A DNA stretch of 30,962 nt from Cytophagales bacterium (lineage in GTDB: Bacteria; Bacteroidota; Bacteroidia; Cytophagales; Cyclobacteriaceae), in assembly GCA_003500135.1 (NCBI GenBank), contig DNTA01000306.1, positions 1 to 30,962 on the forward strand, given 5' to 3'. Below are positions 6,806 through 17,940 of the stretch, one piece after another. The notes below the pieces were generated by a model. The model saw nothing but the letters and a program-made list of their open reading frames with translations. It was not told the origin of the DNA and made no database searches. The translations under genes were made by a program, and so were the position numbers. The stretch's first letter is position 1; every line of letters starts with the position of its first letter.

Positions 6806-9800
6806 ATGGGGATGAATGAAATTGTAGGCCAAAAAGGTATGTATGTGCCTCAAATGGAACATGACTCTTGCGGGATCGGGTTTGTGGCCAACCTTAAGGG
6901 TAAAAAATCTCACGACATCATAGAAGATGCGCTTCAGATGCTGGTGAATATGGAACACAGAGGCGGATGCGGATGTGAGCCAGAAACCGGTGATGGCGCA
7001 GGAATATTAATTCAAAATCCACATAATTTTCTTAAGGGGGAGTGTGACAAATTAGGCATAAATCTTCCGGAGTACGGTGCTTACGGGGTTGGAAATGTTT
7101 TTTTTCCCGCCGACGAAAAGGTACGGGAAAACTGCCGTAAGCTACTTTTGAAGCACATGGATGAGCTCGGTTTTGAGTTGTTGGGGTTCAGGGAAGTACC
7201 AGTATATAATGAACACATTGGCGCAACCGCCAAATCACTGGAGCCGAAGTGCGAGCAGGTATTTGTAAAACACCGCAAGATCAGTGATCCGGCAGATTTG
7301 GAACGCAAACTGTATGTATTAAAAAGATATACAACACACTATATTGGCCACCACGTTGAAGGGAATAACGGGGATTTCTATTTCCTTTCATTTTCATATA
7401 AAACTATGATCTACAAGGGTCAGCTAAGAACTGACCAGGTAAGGCCATATTTCCTCGATTTACAGGATGAAAGAATGAAAACAGCATTGGCCCTTGTGCA
7501 CTCACGGTTTTCTACCAATACATTTCCCAAATGGAAATTAGCACAGCCATTCAAATTTATTGCTCACAATGGCGAAATAAACACAATCCGGGGCAATGTG
7601 AACTGGATGAGTTCCAAGGAGTCACTGATGCGCTCATCATTGTTTCATGATGATGATATTGAAAAAATGCTGCCTATTTGTGATTCGAAGCACTCCGATT
7701 CTGCTAACCTCGATAGTATGATCGAGATATTAGTGTTAGGTGGCCGTCCAATCGCTCATGCCATTATGATGGTCATACCAGAAGCATGGCAGGAAAACGA
7801 GCTCATGGAACAATATAAAAAGGACTTCTATGAGTACCACGCTTCAATGATGGAGCCCTGGGATGGACCTGCATCAATCTGTTTTACAGATGGCAATGTT
7901 GTTGGCGCCACCCTCGACAGAAATGGCTTGAGACCATCGAGGTATTGTCTGACTGAAGATGATAAACTTGTCATGTCATCAGAAGCTGGGGCCCTTCCGG
8001 TAGATCAGTCTAAAGTGGCGCTCAAGGGGCGTTTGCAACCCGGTAAAATGTTTATTGCCGACCTGTCACAGGGAAGGATAATAAGTGACGAGGAGCTAAA
8101 AAAGGATATTTGTACCAGTAAACCTTATGGCGAATGGTTGAAAGCAAATAAAGCTGGGCTAAAAGACTTACCGGAATCAGAAAGTAGCGCCTTTTCAGAT
8201 GATCTTGATTCCCTCACACAGCGGCAAATTGCCCACGGAATGACATCAGAGGATCTGAAAGTTATTCTGGGCCCAATGGCGATACAGAAGAAAGAGCCAC
8301 TTGGTTCTATGGGAAATGACGCGCCTTTGGCCATATTGTCTGACAGGGCCCAGCATTTATCGCATTATTTTAAACAGTTATTCGCCCAGGTAAGCAACCC
8401 TCCAATAGATCCGATCCGGGAAAGATTGGTAATGTCGCTTGGCACGAGTTTTGGCACAAGCAAAAATGTACTGGATGAAACACCGGAGCATTGTCGTCAT
8501 ATATATGTCGATCAACCGGTATTGCACAATAGTGAACTGGATAAATTAAGAAATATTGAGCATCCACATTACCGATCAGAGGTTATCGATATTACATTCG
8601 ATGCTTCAAAAGATCCAAGAGCACTTGAAGACCGTCTGGAAAGGATATGCGCTCAGGCCGAAGCTGCTGTGCGATATGGTGTAAATATTATTATACTTTC
8701 CGATCGTAAAATGGATCCGGAGCGGGCGCCTATACCTTCTTTACTGGCAGTAGGCGGAGTACATCATCACCTTATTCGTAAAGGCTTGCGCGTAAGAACA
8801 GGAATCGTACTTGAGGCTGGGGATGTTCGAGAAACACATCATTATGCTACTCTGCTAGGTTATGGCGCTAGCGCCGTCAACCCTTATCTGACCTTTGAAA
8901 GCTTAATTTCATTAAAGAAGCATGGTATTTTTCAGGAGGTTTATACCGATGAAGAAATCATTCAAAGATATATCGCAGGCATAAATGCAGGACTACTCAA
9001 GATTTTTTCTAAAATGGGAATATCCACCCTTCAGTCCTATCAGGGAGCACAGATTTTTGAAATACTCGGCCTGAATAAAAGGGTAGTGGATAAATGCTTC
9101 TATCGCACAGTATCAAGAATCGGAGGCCTGGGTTTTGCAGGAATTGCCAAAGAAGTGCTGATCAGGCATAAAGCGGCCTTTCCAAAAGAACCTGTGGGAA
9201 AACCAAGGCTTGATACCGGGGGTCATTATCAATGGAAGCGTAGAGGAGAACATCATCTATTCAATCCGGAAACAATCCACCTACTTCAGCAGTCTACTAA
9301 AAAAGGGGATTATGGCATATACAAACAATATGCAGAAAAGATAAACGATCAATCAAAACGGGCAGCCACTTTAAGAGGCTTGCTGGAATTCACCAACAGA
9401 GAGCCCATACCGATAGAAGAAGTAGAGTCTAAAGAGAAAATATATAAAAGGTTCGCCACAGGAGCTATGTCTTTCGGATCGATCAGCTACGAAGCACATA
9501 GCACACTGGCAATAGCCATGAATCGCATCGGTGGTAAAAGCAACAGTGGCGAAGGAGGTGAGGATGAAGTACGCTTTGAGCGCAAACCTAATGGCGACTG
9601 GGAACGCTCGGCAATAAAGCAGGTAGCATCAGGTAGATTTGGCGTTACAAGTTATTACCTCGCCAATTCTGATGAAATACAAATCAAAATGGCCCAGGGG
9701 GCAAAACCGGGCGAAGGGGGTCAGCTGCCCGGACATAAAGTTGATGAATGGATCGGCAGGGTCCGGCATTCAACTCCCGGCGTGGGCTTGATTTCACCTC

Positions 9801-11344
9801 CTCCGCATCACGATATATATTCCATCGAGGATCTGGCACAATTGATTTATGACCTTAAAAATGCAAATCGATCAGCCCGGATCAATGTGAAACTGGTAGC
9901 AGAGGCAGGCGTTGGTACCATTGCCGCCGGAGTATCAAAAGCTAAAGCCGATGTCGTCTTAATATCTGGGCATGACGGAGGGACAGGCGCTTCACCACTT
10001 AGCTCAATCAAACACGCCGGGTTGCCATGGGAGCTTGGACTTTCGGAAACACACCAAACATTGGTGAAAAATAAATTGCGAGACCGAATTACCGTACAGG
10101 CTGATGGTCAAATGAAAACCGGCCGGGATTTGGCAATCGCTGCCTTGCTGGGAGCTGAAGAATGGGGTGTAGCAACAGCCGCACTGGTAACCGAAGGTTG
10201 TATCATGATGCGTAAATGCCACCTTAATACCTGTCCAGTAGGAGTGGCGACACAAAACAAGGAATTAAGGAAACTATTTACAGGCAAACCTGAATATGTA
10301 GTGAACCTATTCAAATTTATGGCCGAGGAACTCCGTGAAATAATGGCAGAACTTGGCTTCAGAACGGTTAATGAAATGATCGGACAGGTGGATAAGCTTA
10401 AAATGCGCGAAGATCTTGAGCATTGGAAGCACAAAACTATCGACCTTTCAAAAGTTCTTTATAAGGAACCCGCAGAATCAGGGGTAGGAATATACAAAAC
10501 CCGCGAACAAGACCATGCACTACAGTTGGTAATGGATTGGCAGATATTGAAAGCTGCTGAACCGGCGATTCTTAGAGCTGAAAAGGTACATGCTTCTTTT
10601 GATATTGTAAATACAGACCGCGCTGTGGGAACGATTACCTCTAACGAAGTGTCCAAAAAATATAAAGGAGAAGGATTGCCAGATGGCACAATCAATTTGA
10701 AGTTCAAAGGATCAGCCGGTCAAAGCTTTGGGGCATTCGGCGCTAAAGGGTTACGAATGGAACTCGAAGGTGAAGCCAATGATTATTTTGGAAAAGGCTT
10801 GTCTGGCGCCCAATTGATTGTTTATCCTGATAAAGCAAGTAAGTTTCCGGCAAAAGACAATATCATTGTCGGAAACGTGGCGTTTTATGGCGCTACCTCT
10901 GGTGAAGCCTATATCAGGGGCCAGGCTGGTGAGCGGTTTTGCGTTCGAAATTCTGGCGTAAAGGCAGTTGTAGAAGGTGTAGGAGATCATGGTTGCGAGT
11001 ACATGACCGGTGGCATTGCACTTATTTTGGGAAAAACAGGCCGGAATTTTGCGGCCGGAATGAGTGGAGGTACCGCCTATGTACTTAATGAAGGGCAGGA
11101 TTTCGAACAATATTGCAATATGGAACTGGTCGATTTTGACCCGATGGAGCTAGCCGATATCGACACCGTAAAACAAATGATTGAAAATCATCTCGAGTAT
11201 ACGGGTAGTGATGTAGCAAAGCGTTTACTTGACGATTGGGCGAATACAGTCCAAAAATTTGTCAAGGTAATGCCTCGTGATTATAAACGAGTATTGGAAC
11301 AGAGAAAGAAAGAACAGGAAGAAGATTTAAAAGCTGCAATATAA
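6806..11344 (+). CDS. gltB: Glutamate synthase (NADPH-type), large subunit
   Basis: The 1512-residue subunit makes glutamate from glutamine and 2-oxoglutarate and is the nitrogen-assimilation partner of glutamine synthetase. An N-terminal class II glutamine amidotransferase domain starts at Cys22 ([10 protein letters not shown]), so the first 21 residues are a propeptide expected to be cleaved off. The central and FMN-binding synthase domains follow ([43 protein letters not shown]). The 3Fe-4S cluster ligands are C1132, C1138 and C1143 in [22 protein letters not shown]-terminal beta-helix domain has the repeated G-rich turns ([32 protein letters not shown]). The gene overlaps the gltD start by one base (TAATG). 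Its upstream region holds direct repeats and a hairpin. Confidence 0.98.
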   Translation: MGMNEIVGQKGMYVPQMEHDSCGIGFVANLKGKKSHDIIEDALQMLVNMEHRGGCGCEPETGDGAGILIQNPHNFLKGECDKLGINLPEYGAYGVGNVFFPADEKVRENCRKLLLKHMDELGFELLGFREVPVYNEHIGATAKSLEPKCEQVFVKHRKISDPADLERKLYVLKRYTTHYIGHHVEGNNGDFYFLSFSYKTMIYKGQLRTDQVRPYFLDLQDERMKTALALVHSRFSTNTFPKWKLAQPFKFIAHNGEINTIRGNVNWMSSKESLMRSSLFHDDDIEKMLPICDSKHSDSANLDSMIEILVLGGRPIAHAIMMVIPEAWQENELMEQYKKDFYEYHASMMEPWDGPASICFTDGNVVGATLDRNGLRPSRYCLTEDDKLVMSSEAGALPVDQSKVALKGRLQPGKMFIADLSQGRIISDEELKKDICTSKPYGEWLKANKAGLKDLPESESSAFSDDLDSLTQRQIAHGMTSEDLKVILGPMAIQKKEPLGSMGNDAPLAILSDRAQHLSHYFKQLFAQVSNPPIDPIRERLVMSLGTSFGTSKNVLDETPEHCRHIYVDQPVLHNSELDKLRNIEHPHYRSEVIDITFDASKDPRALEDRLERICAQAEAAVRYGVNIIILSDRKMDPERAPIPSLLAVGGVHHHLIRKGLRVRTGIVLEAGDVRETHHYATLLGYGASAVNPYLTFESLISLKKHGIFQEVYTDEEIIQRYIAGINAGLLKIFSKMGISTLQSYQGAQIFEILGLNKRVVDKCFYRTVSRIGGLGFAGIAKEVLIRHKAAFPKEPVGKPRLDTGGHYQWKRRGEHHLFNPETIHLLQQSTKKGDYGIYKQYAEKINDQSKRAATLRGLLEFTNREPIPIEEVESKEKIYKRFATGAMSFGSISYEAHSTLAIAMNRIGGKSNSGEGGEDEVRFERKPNGDWERSAIKQVASGRFGVTSYYLANSDEIQIKMAQGAKPGEGGQLPGHKVDEWIGRVRHSTPGVGLISPPPHHDIYSIEDLAQLIYDLKNANRSARINVKLVAEAGVGTIAAGVSKAKADVVLISGHDGGTGASPLSSIKHAGLPWELGLSETHQTLVKNKLRDRITVQADGQMKTGRDLAIAALLGAEEWGVATAALVTEGCIMMRKCHLNTCPVGVATQNKELRKLFTGKPEYVVNLFKFMAEELREIMAELGFRTVNEMIGQVDKLKMREDLEHWKHKTIDLSKVLYKEPAESGVGIYKTREQDHALQLVMDWQILKAAEPAILRAEKVHASFDIVNTDRAVGTITSNEVSKKYKGEGLPDGTINLKFKGSAGQSFGAFGAKGLRMELEGEANDYFGKGLSGAQLIVYPDKASKFPAKDNIIVGNVAFYGATSGEAYIRGQAGERFCVRNSGVKAVVEGVGDHGCEYMTGGIALILGKTGRNFAAGMSGGTAYVLNEGQDFEQYCNMELVDFDPMELADIDTVKQMIENHLEYTGSDVAKRLLDDWANTVQKFVKVMPRDYKRVLEQRKKEQEEDLKAAI

Positions 11345-12834
11345 TGGGTAAACCAACAGGATTTTTAGAACATAATAGAGAATTACCAGATAAAAGGGAT
11401 GTAAAAGAACGCCTTAAAGACTATAAGGAGCTTTATAAAGATTTTGACGATCTGAAAACAAAGGATCAGGCAGCAAGATGTATGGATTGTGGAATACCAT
11501 TTTGTCATACCGGTTGCCCGCTTGGCAATATTATCCCGGAATTCAATGATGCGGTATATTATGAAGATTGGGAATTGGCCGCTGAAATTTTATTAAGTAC
11601 AAATAATTTCCCGGAGTTTACAGGACGTATCTGTCCGGCGCCCTGCGAGGCATCCTGCGTATTGGGTATTAATAAGCCACCGGTAACCATTGAGCATATT
11701 GAAAAATCTATCGTAGAAAAGGCCTTTGAAAAAGGCTTGATAACTCCAAATCCGCCAACCACGCGAACAGGTAAGAAAGTAGCAGTGGTAGGTTCAGGAC
11801 CTGCGGGCTTAGCAGCGGCGGCACAGCTTAACAAAGCAGGCCATTCAGTAACAGTATTCGAGCGTGCCGAAAGAATAGGTGGTTTGCTTCGATACGGAAT
11901 CCCAGATTTTAAAATGGAAAAGTGGGTTATCGATCGTCGTCTTGAAGTGATGGAGGCTGAAGGCATTGAATTTAGAACGAATGCCAATGTAGGTTTAAAT
12001 ATTCCAATAAAAGAACTTAATGAGGAATATGATGCGATCGTACTATGTGGGGGTTCAACTAATCCAAGGGATTTGAAAATCCCGGGTAGAAATCTGGACG
12101 GAGTTCAATTTGCCATGGATTTTCTGAGCCAGCAAAACAACAGGGTGGCTGCATCGAAAAATGTGCTGCATGACCATAAAGGGGCAGATGCGGAAAAGGA
12201 AATACTGGCAAAGGATAAACATGTGGTGGTCATTGGTGGTGGCGATACCGGAAGTGACTGTGTTGGCACTTCCAACCGCCATGGGGCTAAATCTGTCACG
12301 CAGATCGAACTGTTGACAAAACCACCGCAAGAAAGGTCTGAAAAAGATCCATGGCCGAACTGGCCAATGATTTTACGTACTTCAACCTCGCACGAAGAAG
12401 GATGCGAAAGAAAGTGGTCCATATTAACCAAAGAGTTTATTGGCGATGATGAAGGAAACGTGAAGGCGTTGCGTATAGTAGATATAAAATGGGATATTGG
12501 AGTAAGTGGAAGACCGGAGTTTGTTGAAATACCAGGGTCCGAACGTGATATACCATGCGATTTGGCACTATTGGCGGTAGGTTTTTTGAATGGAGAATCA
12601 TCGAAATTTGTAGACGAACTGAATATTGACCTTGATGCAAGGGGTAATATAGAATCCACGGATTATCAAACAACTAACCCAAAAGTATTCGCCGCAGGTG
12701 ATGTACGTCGTGGACAATCATTGGTGGTTTGGGCTATCAGCGAGGGGCGCGAAGCAGCCAGGGCAGTAGATGAATTCTTAATGGGCGTATCTACCCTGGA
12801 AGCTAAAGATGACTCCTTAATGAATGTCGGGTAA
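11344..12834 (+). CDS. gltD: Glutamate synthase, small subunit
   Basis: This subunit takes electrons from NAD(P)H through FAD and iron-sulfur clusters and passes them to GltB. N-terminal cysteine motifs for two 4Fe-4S clusters are visible ([17 protein letters not shown] and CPAPCEASC). An FAD-binding Rossmann motif follows ([17 protein letters not shown]), then [15 protein letters not shown]. The NAD(P)H-binding motif is [15 protein letters not shown], and the C-terminal FAD motif is [18 protein letters not shown]. The length of 496 is in the usual range. Its ATG overlaps the gltB stop, so the subunits are translationally coupled, and a strong terminator follows about 70 nt after the stop. 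Confidence 0.97.
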   Translation: MGKPTGFLEHNRELPDKRDVKERLKDYKELYKDFDDLKTKDQAARCMDCGIPFCHTGCPLGNIIPEFNDAVYYEDWELAAEILLSTNNFPEFTGRICPAPCEASCVLGINKPPVTIEHIEKSIVEKAFEKGLITPNPPTTRTGKKVAVVGSGPAGLAAAAQLNKAGHSVTVFERAERIGGLLRYGIPDFKMEKWVIDRRLEVMEAEGIEFRTNANVGLNIPIKELNEEYDAIVLCGGSTNPRDLKIPGRNLDGVQFAMDFLSQQNNRVAASKNVLHDHKGADAEKEILAKDKHVVVIGGGDTGSDCVGTSNRHGAKSVTQIELLTKPPQERSEKDPWPNWPMILRTSTSHEEGCERKWSILTKEFIGDDEGNVKALRIVDIKWDIGVSGRPEFVEIPGSERDIPCDLALLAVGFLNGESSKFVDELNIDLDARGNIESTDYQTTNPKVFAAGDVRRGQSLVVWAISEGREAARAVDEFLMGVSTLEAKDDSLMNVG

Positions 12835-12903
12835 ACTTAAATGTCAAAATCAAGCCAGAAAAGAAGGCAAAAGCATATAAGTTGATAATGAATGCACAGG
12901 AAT

Positions 12904-12931
12904 AAAAAAACCCGCAAATTGCGGGTTTTTT
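12904..12931. terminator. Bidirectional rho-independent terminator
   Basis: CCCGC (12911-12915) and GCGGG (12921-12925) form a stem with loop AAATT, flanked by an A-run on the left and a T-run on the right. It can therefore end both gltBD from the left and the SPOR-like gene from the right. The A and T runs also pair and extend the stem. Confidence 0.9.
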
Positions 12932-12959
12932 GTTATGTTATTGTGCGTTTATAGCTTTC

Positions 12960-13580
12960 TTAAATCACTCCTTCCAATACATCTTTCATTTCTACCCTGG
13001 TACCATCTTTATACGGCACGATCCAGGCATCATTTACACCCATTTCACGAAGGTATTTTTTGAATGTATCGGCTTCCCAGTAATCCCTGAAAATACCTAA
13101 AGTTATCTTCTGCATACCATCATCGGTTATTTCACCACTGAAGTTTTCAGTATTATTGAAATATTTCGAAAGGTCTTTATTACGGAATGCCCCGATCTGT
13201 ACCTTGAATACAATACCGTCTTCTGACTGTACGGAAGGCCCTGTTGCCTGAGTGGTTTCTGCTTGTTGCTGTGCTTCTGCCAGTGACTTTCTTGCAGAAT
13301 TCAATTGTCCCTCTGCTTTTCTTAACTGGTCTGTTAATTCAGCAATCTTGGCATCTTTTTCACTCATGGTGGCCTGGTAGCTTGAAAGCTGACCCTGGAT
13401 ACTGCTTAATTCGCTCTTCAGCGAAGCATTCTCATCGTACATACGTTTGAGTTGCTCCGGTGACATTTTCTTAAGCTTCTTTTTCCATTCTTTTTTCTCT
13501 GCCTTGGACAACTGAGCATTAACTAAGGTGACCGAGGACATGCAAAAAATGATTGAAAGGAGAATAGCAATTCTTTTCAT
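12960..13580 (-). CDS. Exported coiled-coil protein with SPOR-like C-terminal domain
   Basis: The protein has about 206 residues from ATG 13580; an upstream in-frame start at 13601 would precede the signal peptide by seven residues. A signal peptide (MKRIAILLSIIFCMSSVTLVNAQ) targets it to the periplasm or envelope. It is followed by a long charged coiled coil (about residues 25-110: KKEWKKKLKKMSPEQLKRMY, then SEKDAKIAELTDQLRKAEGQ). The C-terminal domain (VFKVQIGAFRNKDLSKYF, then KITLGIFRDYWEADTFKKYL) has the beta-alpha-beta pattern of SPOR domains, which can bind denuded peptidoglycan. Bacteroidota genomes often carry this gene under vague Ezrin/radixin/moesin-like names; the precise role is unknown. 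The 80 bp before it hold three copies of TTTGATAA. Confidence 0.8.
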   Translation of the reverse strand: MKRIAILLSIIFCMSSVTLVNAQLSKAEKKEWKKKLKKMSPEQLKRMYDENASLKSELSSIQGQLSSYQATMSEKDAKIAELTDQLRKAEGQLNSARKSLAEAQQQAETTQATGPSVQSEDGIVFKVQIGAFRNKDLSKYFNNTENFSGEITDDGMQKITLGIFRDYWEADTFKKYLREMGVNDAWIVPYKDGTRVEMKDVLEGVI

Positions 13581-13594
13581 TGTGTCCGAAATTT

Positions 13595-13650
13595 TTATCA
13601 AAAAGTTAAAATATTATTTAAATCTACAAATTTTGATAAAACTTATCAAA
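13595..13650. repeat. TTTGATAA palindrome plus a third copy, between fumC and the SPOR-like gene
   Basis: TTTGATAA (13632-13639) and TTATCAAA (13643-13650) form an 8-bp inverted repeat with spacer AAC, starting 11 bp past the fumC stop. A third copy, TTATCAAA, lies at 13595-13602, just before the SPOR-like start. The stem is AT-rich with a 3-nt loop and has no clear T-run, so it looks more like a protein-binding site than a terminator. The function is unproven. Confidence 0.35.
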
Positions 13651-13660
13651 CTCGTATAAT

Positions 13661-15061
13661 TTATTTCAATGACCCTATCATTTTTTTAGGATCTACCCAT
13701 TCGTCAAATTGTTCGTTTGTAAGCAAATCAAGCTCGATTGCAGCTTCCCGAAGGGTTGATCCTTCCTTATGTGCTTTCTTCGCAATTTTTGCTGCATTTT
13801 CATACCCAATATGCGTGTTAAGCGCTGTCACAAGCATTAACGAGTTTTCCAGGTTGCTCTTAATGCGCTCGTGATTAGGCTCTATTCCTACCGCACAATT
13901 GTTGTTGAATGAAAGGCAGGCATCACCTAATAACTTTGCAGAATGCAATACATTGTAAACCATCATGGGTTTGAATACATTCAGCTCAAACTGGCCGTAC
14001 ATACCCCCTGCGCTTACCGCTACATCATTTCCAATAACCTGCGCACAAACCATGGTAAGGGCTTCACATTGAGTTGGGTTTACTTTTCCCGGCATGATCG
14101 AAGACCCCGGTTCATTTTCAGGTATTAATATTTCTCCAATGCCACATCTGGGACCAGAGGCAAGCATTCTGATATCATTACCAATTTTCATCAGGCTTAC
14201 GGCCATTTGTTTTAGTGCCCCGGAGGTTTCTACCATAGCATCATGTGCCGCCAAAGATTCAAATTTATTTTCTGCCGTAATAAATGGGCGCCCGCTGAAT
14301 TCGGCAATTTTCTCAGCTACTTTCACATCGTAACCTTCCGGAGTATTAAGTCCCGTTCCTACTGCAGTTCCTCCCAGGGCTAATTCCGATAGGTGGGCAA
14401 GGGTATTTTTCAGGGCTTTTAAGGCATGGTCCATTTGAGAAACATAACCGGAAAACTCATGTCCTAAAGTTAATGGAGTGGCATCCATGAAGTGAGTTCT
14501 ACCGATTTTTACCACACCGGCAAACTTTTTGGCTTTTTCATCCAGGGTATTACGGAGTGTTTCTACTTTCGGAATGGTTTCTTCCACGATCATTTTATAA
14601 GCCGCTATGTGCATAGCGGTAGGAAAGGTGTCGTTGGAAGATTGTGATTTATTCACATCATCATTTGGGTGGATTTTCTTTTTTTCGTCGTTCAAAGAAC
14701 CACCTAAAAGAACATGTGCACGATTAGCAACCACCTCATTTACGTTCATATTTGACTGTGTTCCCGATCCTGTTTGCCATACAACCAACGGGAACTGGTC
14801 ATCAAGGTTGCCGGTGAGTATTTCATCACATACTTTTGCAATTATGTCTGCTTTGTCTTTTGGCAAAGCCCCTAATTCGTAATTGGTTATGGCGGCAGCC
14901 TTTTTCAAAATGGCAAAAGCCAGAATGATTTCCTTTGGCATTTTTGCGTGTTCACCACCAATTTTGAAATTGTCGCGTGAACGTTGCGTTTGCGCGCCCC
15001 AGTATTTATCGGCGGGTACTTTTACCTCGCCCATAGTATCTTTTTCAATTCTGTAATCCAT
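13661..15061 (-). CDS. fumC: Fumarate hydratase class II
   Basis: This is the TCA-cycle enzyme that hydrates fumarate to malate. It is the iron-independent, homotetrameric class in the cytoplasm. Of 466 residues, the signature [11 protein letters not shown] spans 319-329 and includes the catalytic serine. [10 protein letters not shown] lies at 97-106, [11 protein letters not shown] at 141-151 and [10 protein letters not shown] at 187-196 (with H190). The substitution of aspartase-specific residues is absent and the WGAQTQRS N-terminus is that of fumarases, so aspartate ammonia-lyase is unlikely. ATG at 15061. A TAAATTTG box lies 48 bp upstream. Confidence 0.97.
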   Translation of the reverse strand: MDYRIEKDTMGEVKVPADKYWGAQTQRSRDNFKIGGEHAKMPKEIILAFAILKKAAAITNYELGALPKDKADIIAKVCDEILTGNLDDQFPLVVWQTGSGTQSNMNVNEVVANRAHVLLGGSLNDEKKKIHPNDDVNKSQSSNDTFPTAMHIAAYKMIVEETIPKVETLRNTLDEKAKKFAGVVKIGRTHFMDATPLTLGHEFSGYVSQMDHALKALKNTLAHLSELALGGTAVGTGLNTPEGYDVKVAEKIAEFSGRPFITAENKFESLAAHDAMVETSGALKQMAVSLMKIGNDIRMLASGPRCGIGEILIPENEPGSSIMPGKVNPTQCEALTMVCAQVIGNDVAVSAGGMYGQFELNVFKPMMVYNVLHSAKLLGDACLSFNNNCAVGIEPNHERIKSNLENSLMLVTALNTHIGYENAAKIAKKAHKEGSTLREAAIELDLLTNEQFDEWVDPKKMIGSLK

Positions 15062-15108
15062 AGAATTTGGTATTAATTTTTAAGATTTAATTCACTTTTC
15101 AAGCTTTA

Positions 15109-15116
15109 CAAATTTA
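15109..15116 (-). promoter_or_regulatory. Predicted -7 box of the fumC promoter
   Basis: On the minus strand the sequence reads TAAATTTG, a full match to TAnnTTTG, about 48 bp before the fumC ATG. No clear TTG lies at the -33 distance, so only half of the promoter pattern is present. Confidence 0.4.
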
Positions 15117-15168
15117 ATCTCAGACTGATCGGGATAAAAATGACATCGGTCAAAATTACACTTTATTT

Positions 15169-16566
15169 TTACTGATAGCCTATCAGTACGGCTACAACAA
15201 GCGCCAGAGAACCAATCAACCACAGTTTGAACATTAAAGGAATTATAAATCGGAACCACCGATCATATGGAATACCTGCTATTCCCAAAATACCCATAAG
15301 CACCGCGTTGGTCGGAACAAGCATATTGGTAAACCCGTCGCCAAACTGGTAGGCCAGTACTGCTATTTGCCGGGAAACCCCAACCAGATCAGAAATCGGG
15401 GCCATGAGTGGCATGGTAACAAAAGCCTGACCGCTGCCTGAAGGAATAAAAAAGTTGAGCACACTTTGTATGAAGTACATGCCAACAGAGGCTATCTCGG
15501 GCCCTACTGTTTGAAGTGGAACGGCTAAACTATGTACAATGGTGTGAAGTACCTGTCCGTCTTCAAGTATCAGGGCAATAGATCTTGCAAAACCAATTAA
15601 TAGCGCCGTATTGGTCAGTTCTGCAGCGCCATTCACAAACGCAATGGCCGCTTTGTTACTGTTAATCCTGGCAACGATCACCACAATAACAGCAAGCGCC
15701 AGAAACACTGCTCCAAGTTCATTAAGATACCAGCCCCAACCGGAAAGATTTGAAATCCCGTACACTATGAGTAAAACAGCAAAAAGTGTAAGGATCAAAA
15801 CGAAGGAATGTAAACGGTTTAGCCTGGGGTAGTCCGTTTTATAATTTTTGTTGATGCTTTCTACCCCATGCATGAAGCTTTTTGTATCGTCTTGCTGAAT
15901 GCGCTTACTGTATCTGGTAAGGTGCCACCATCCAACTAAAAAAAGGGGCAGGAAAAGGGCAAGCCTGTATTCAAAACCACTGGTAGGCTTTAATCCGGCC
16001 ACCTCTTGAGCGATCATAACGGTAAATGGATTGATGGCCGCCACACCGTACCCAACGCCATAACCAACAACCATAATACCTACAGAGGCAATGGCATCGA
16101 GTTTCAATGCGGCTCCTAAAGCCAGCAATACCGGAACAAAAGGTAGGTATTCCTCTGCCATGCCAAGTGTGGAAGACCCCGCTGCAAAGACGAACATACC
16201 AATTGTGATTAGCAATCTGGGCTTATGGCCAAATTTCTCTAAAGTTTTGCCCAAAATGGCATCAATAGCTCCCGTTGATTTAATTACGGAAAGTGCGCCA
16301 CCGATAATGAATATAAAAAATATGATGCCCTGACTATCGGCAAAAGCTCTTGGAAGCGCCAGAAACAGATGCCATATAGGCAGTGATTCCGAGTCTTCCA
16401 CTTCATGATAAGTGCCGGGCGCCACTACTTCGTGCCCATGTTCTTCTATCGTGTTAAAGGTGCCTTTTGGAATTACATAGGTGATGATTTGAGCCAATAC
16501 CATCATTCCAAAAAGCAGGATTAGTGTATTGGGTACTTTAAACTGAAATTTCCCTTTTTCTGACAT
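15169..16566 (-). CDS. YfcC-family inner-membrane transporter
   Basis: This 465-residue polytopic membrane protein has about eleven or twelve hydrophobic segments spread along its length, from LILLFGMMVLAQIITYVIP at the N-terminus to LWLIGSLALVVAVLIGYQ at the C-terminus. It resembles the YfcC / C4-dicarboxylate-carrier superfamily, which includes putative basic amino acid antiporters. Recognisable family stretches are GAIDAILGKTLEKFGHK, AGSSTLGMAEEYLPFVPVL, YGVGYGVAAINPFTV and PSGSGQAFVTMPLMAP. The substrate cannot be read from sequence. Its start lies two bases after the radA stop, so it is the last gene of a yjjX-radA-yfcC unit, an apparently mixed-function grouping. Confidence 0.85.
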   Translation of the reverse strand: MSEKGKFQFKVPNTLILLFGMMVLAQIITYVIPKGTFNTIEEHGHEVVAPGTYHEVEDSESLPIWHLFLALPRAFADSQGIIFFIFIIGGALSVIKSTGAIDAILGKTLEKFGHKPRLLITIGMFVFAAGSSTLGMAEEYLPFVPVLLALGAALKLDAIASVGIMVVGYGVGYGVAAINPFTVMIAQEVAGLKPTSGFEYRLALFLPLFLVGWWHLTRYSKRIQQDDTKSFMHGVESINKNYKTDYPRLNRLHSFVLILTLFAVLLIVYGISNLSGWGWYLNELGAVFLALAVIVVIVARINSNKAAIAFVNGAAELTNTALLIGFARSIALILEDGQVLHTIVHSLAVPLQTVGPEIASVGMYFIQSVLNFFIPSGSGQAFVTMPLMAPISDLVGVSRQIAVLAYQFGDGFTNMLVPTNAVLMGILGIAGIPYDRWFRFIIPLMFKLWLIGSLALVVAVLIGYQ

Positions 16567-16568
16567 GT

Positions 16569-17939
16569 TTATCCCATTAGTTCCTGTATGACCGCATCCA
16601 GCCGGGAAACGGCGCTAATTTTTATTTTATATTTTTTCTGATCTATGCCTTTTTGATTGAATTTCGAAATAAAAATTTGGTTGAAGCCCAGCTTTTCTGC
16701 TTCCGATATTCTGTTTTCTATTCGGTTTATGGCCCTCACCTCTCCTCCAAGGCCGATCTCAGCAGCAAAACATACTTTATCGTCAATGGCAATATCATTA
16801 TATGAAGAAATCAGCGACATACATACCGATAAGTCAATGGCAGGGTCATCCACCCGAATACCACCGGCAATATTGAGAAACACATCCTGAGCGCCCATTC
16901 TAAATCCCGTTCTTTTTTCCAATACAGCCAAAAGCATATTGAGCCTTTTCAGGTCAAAACCCGTGGCGCTGCGCTGCGGTGTGCCATAGGTGGCCGGGCT
17001 TACCAGGGACTGTATTTCAACCAGTAGAGGTCGGTTCCCTTCAAGTGCAGCGCCGATGCTGACACCCGAAAGCTCGTGTTCCTTTTGTGAAATGAGTATT
17101 TCAGAAGGGTTGCTTACTTCCCTCAAACCCTGGGCAGACATTTCATAAATACCCAATTCGGATGTAGAGCCAAAACGGTTTTTAGTCGTGCGTAAAATTC
17201 TGTAAGAAAGGTGCCGGTCACCTTCAAACTGGATTACCGTGTCGACCATATGTTCCAAAACTTTTGGGCCTGCAATGGCGCCGTCTTTGGTGATGTGACC
17301 GATTAAAAATACAGGTACCTGTGTTTCTTTCGCGTACTTCATCAATTGGCCGGTGCATTCCCGAACTTGTGAAATACTTCCCGGTGCCGATTCCACACGT
17401 CCACTGTGCATGGTTTGAATAGAGTCAATAATCAGCAGTTCAGGGCTTACATCGCGGACCTGATCAAAAATGTCGTCCAGCGAGGTTTCGTTGAGTATGA
17501 AAAAGTTGTCGGAATGGTGGGGCATGCGTTCAGCCCTCATTTTCACTTGTGCTTTACTTTCTTCTCCCGATACATACAACACTTTTCGGTTAACAAGCTG
17601 CAATCCCAGTTCGAGTAAAAGAGTGGATTTTCCAATACCCGGTTCTCCGCCAATTAAAACCAATGAACCGGCCACCAGCCCACCACCTAGTACACGGTTG
17701 AGTTCCTGGTCGGGAATATTGGTTCGTTGTTCATTTTCAGATACAACTTCATGTAGTTTGATGGCCTTTTCTTTTCGAGCCTTCTTATCACTTCCTTGCC
17801 AACTGCTTTTTGCAGTATCATCTGCGATCACCTCTTCTAAATAAGTGTTCCATTCTCCACAGGAAGGACATTTACCCACCCATTTAGCTGACTGAGCGCC
17901 ACAATTTTGACAGAAAAAGGCGGTTTTCTTCTTAGCCAT
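16569..17939 (-). CDS. radA: DNA repair protein RadA
   Basis: This RecA-related ATPase helps branch migration and processing of recombination intermediates. A C4 zinc finger has C10, C13, C24 and C27 (CQNCG and CPSCG). The RecA-like core follows, with Walker A GEPGIGKST (98-106), a Walker B-like LLIIDSIQT and the RadA-specific KNRFG motif (253-257). The C-terminal Lon-protease-like domain (SVGIGAALEGNRPLLVEIQ-type, then the GGEVRAI region) is present. The length of 456 is normal. It sits between yjjX (one-base gap) and the yfcC-like transporter (two-base gap), so all three are likely in one transcript. Confidence 0.97.
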   Translation of the reverse strand: MAKKKTAFFCQNCGAQSAKWVGKCPSCGEWNTYLEEVIADDTAKSSWQGSDKKARKEKAIKLHEVVSENEQRTNIPDQELNRVLGGGLVAGSLVLIGGEPGIGKSTLLLELGLQLVNRKVLYVSGEESKAQVKMRAERMPHHSDNFFILNETSLDDIFDQVRDVSPELLIIDSIQTMHSGRVESAPGSISQVRECTGQLMKYAKETQVPVFLIGHITKDGAIAGPKVLEHMVDTVIQFEGDRHLSYRILRTTKNRFGSTSELGIYEMSAQGLREVSNPSEILISQKEHELSGVSIGAALEGNRPLLVEIQSLVSPATYGTPQRSATGFDLKRLNMLLAVLEKRTGFRMGAQDVFLNIAGGIRVDDPAIDLSVCMSLISSYNDIAIDDKVCFAAEIGLGGEVRAINRIENRISEAEKLGFNQIFISKFNQKGIDQKKYKIKISAVSRLDAVIQELMG

Positions 17940-17940
17940 T

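Noticed and set aside
10108..10434. Long open frames antisense to gltB, gltD and other large genes
   Set aside because: They lie wholly inside strongly recognised genes and have shadow-like composition (Ser/Pro/Cys-rich), so they are not real genes.
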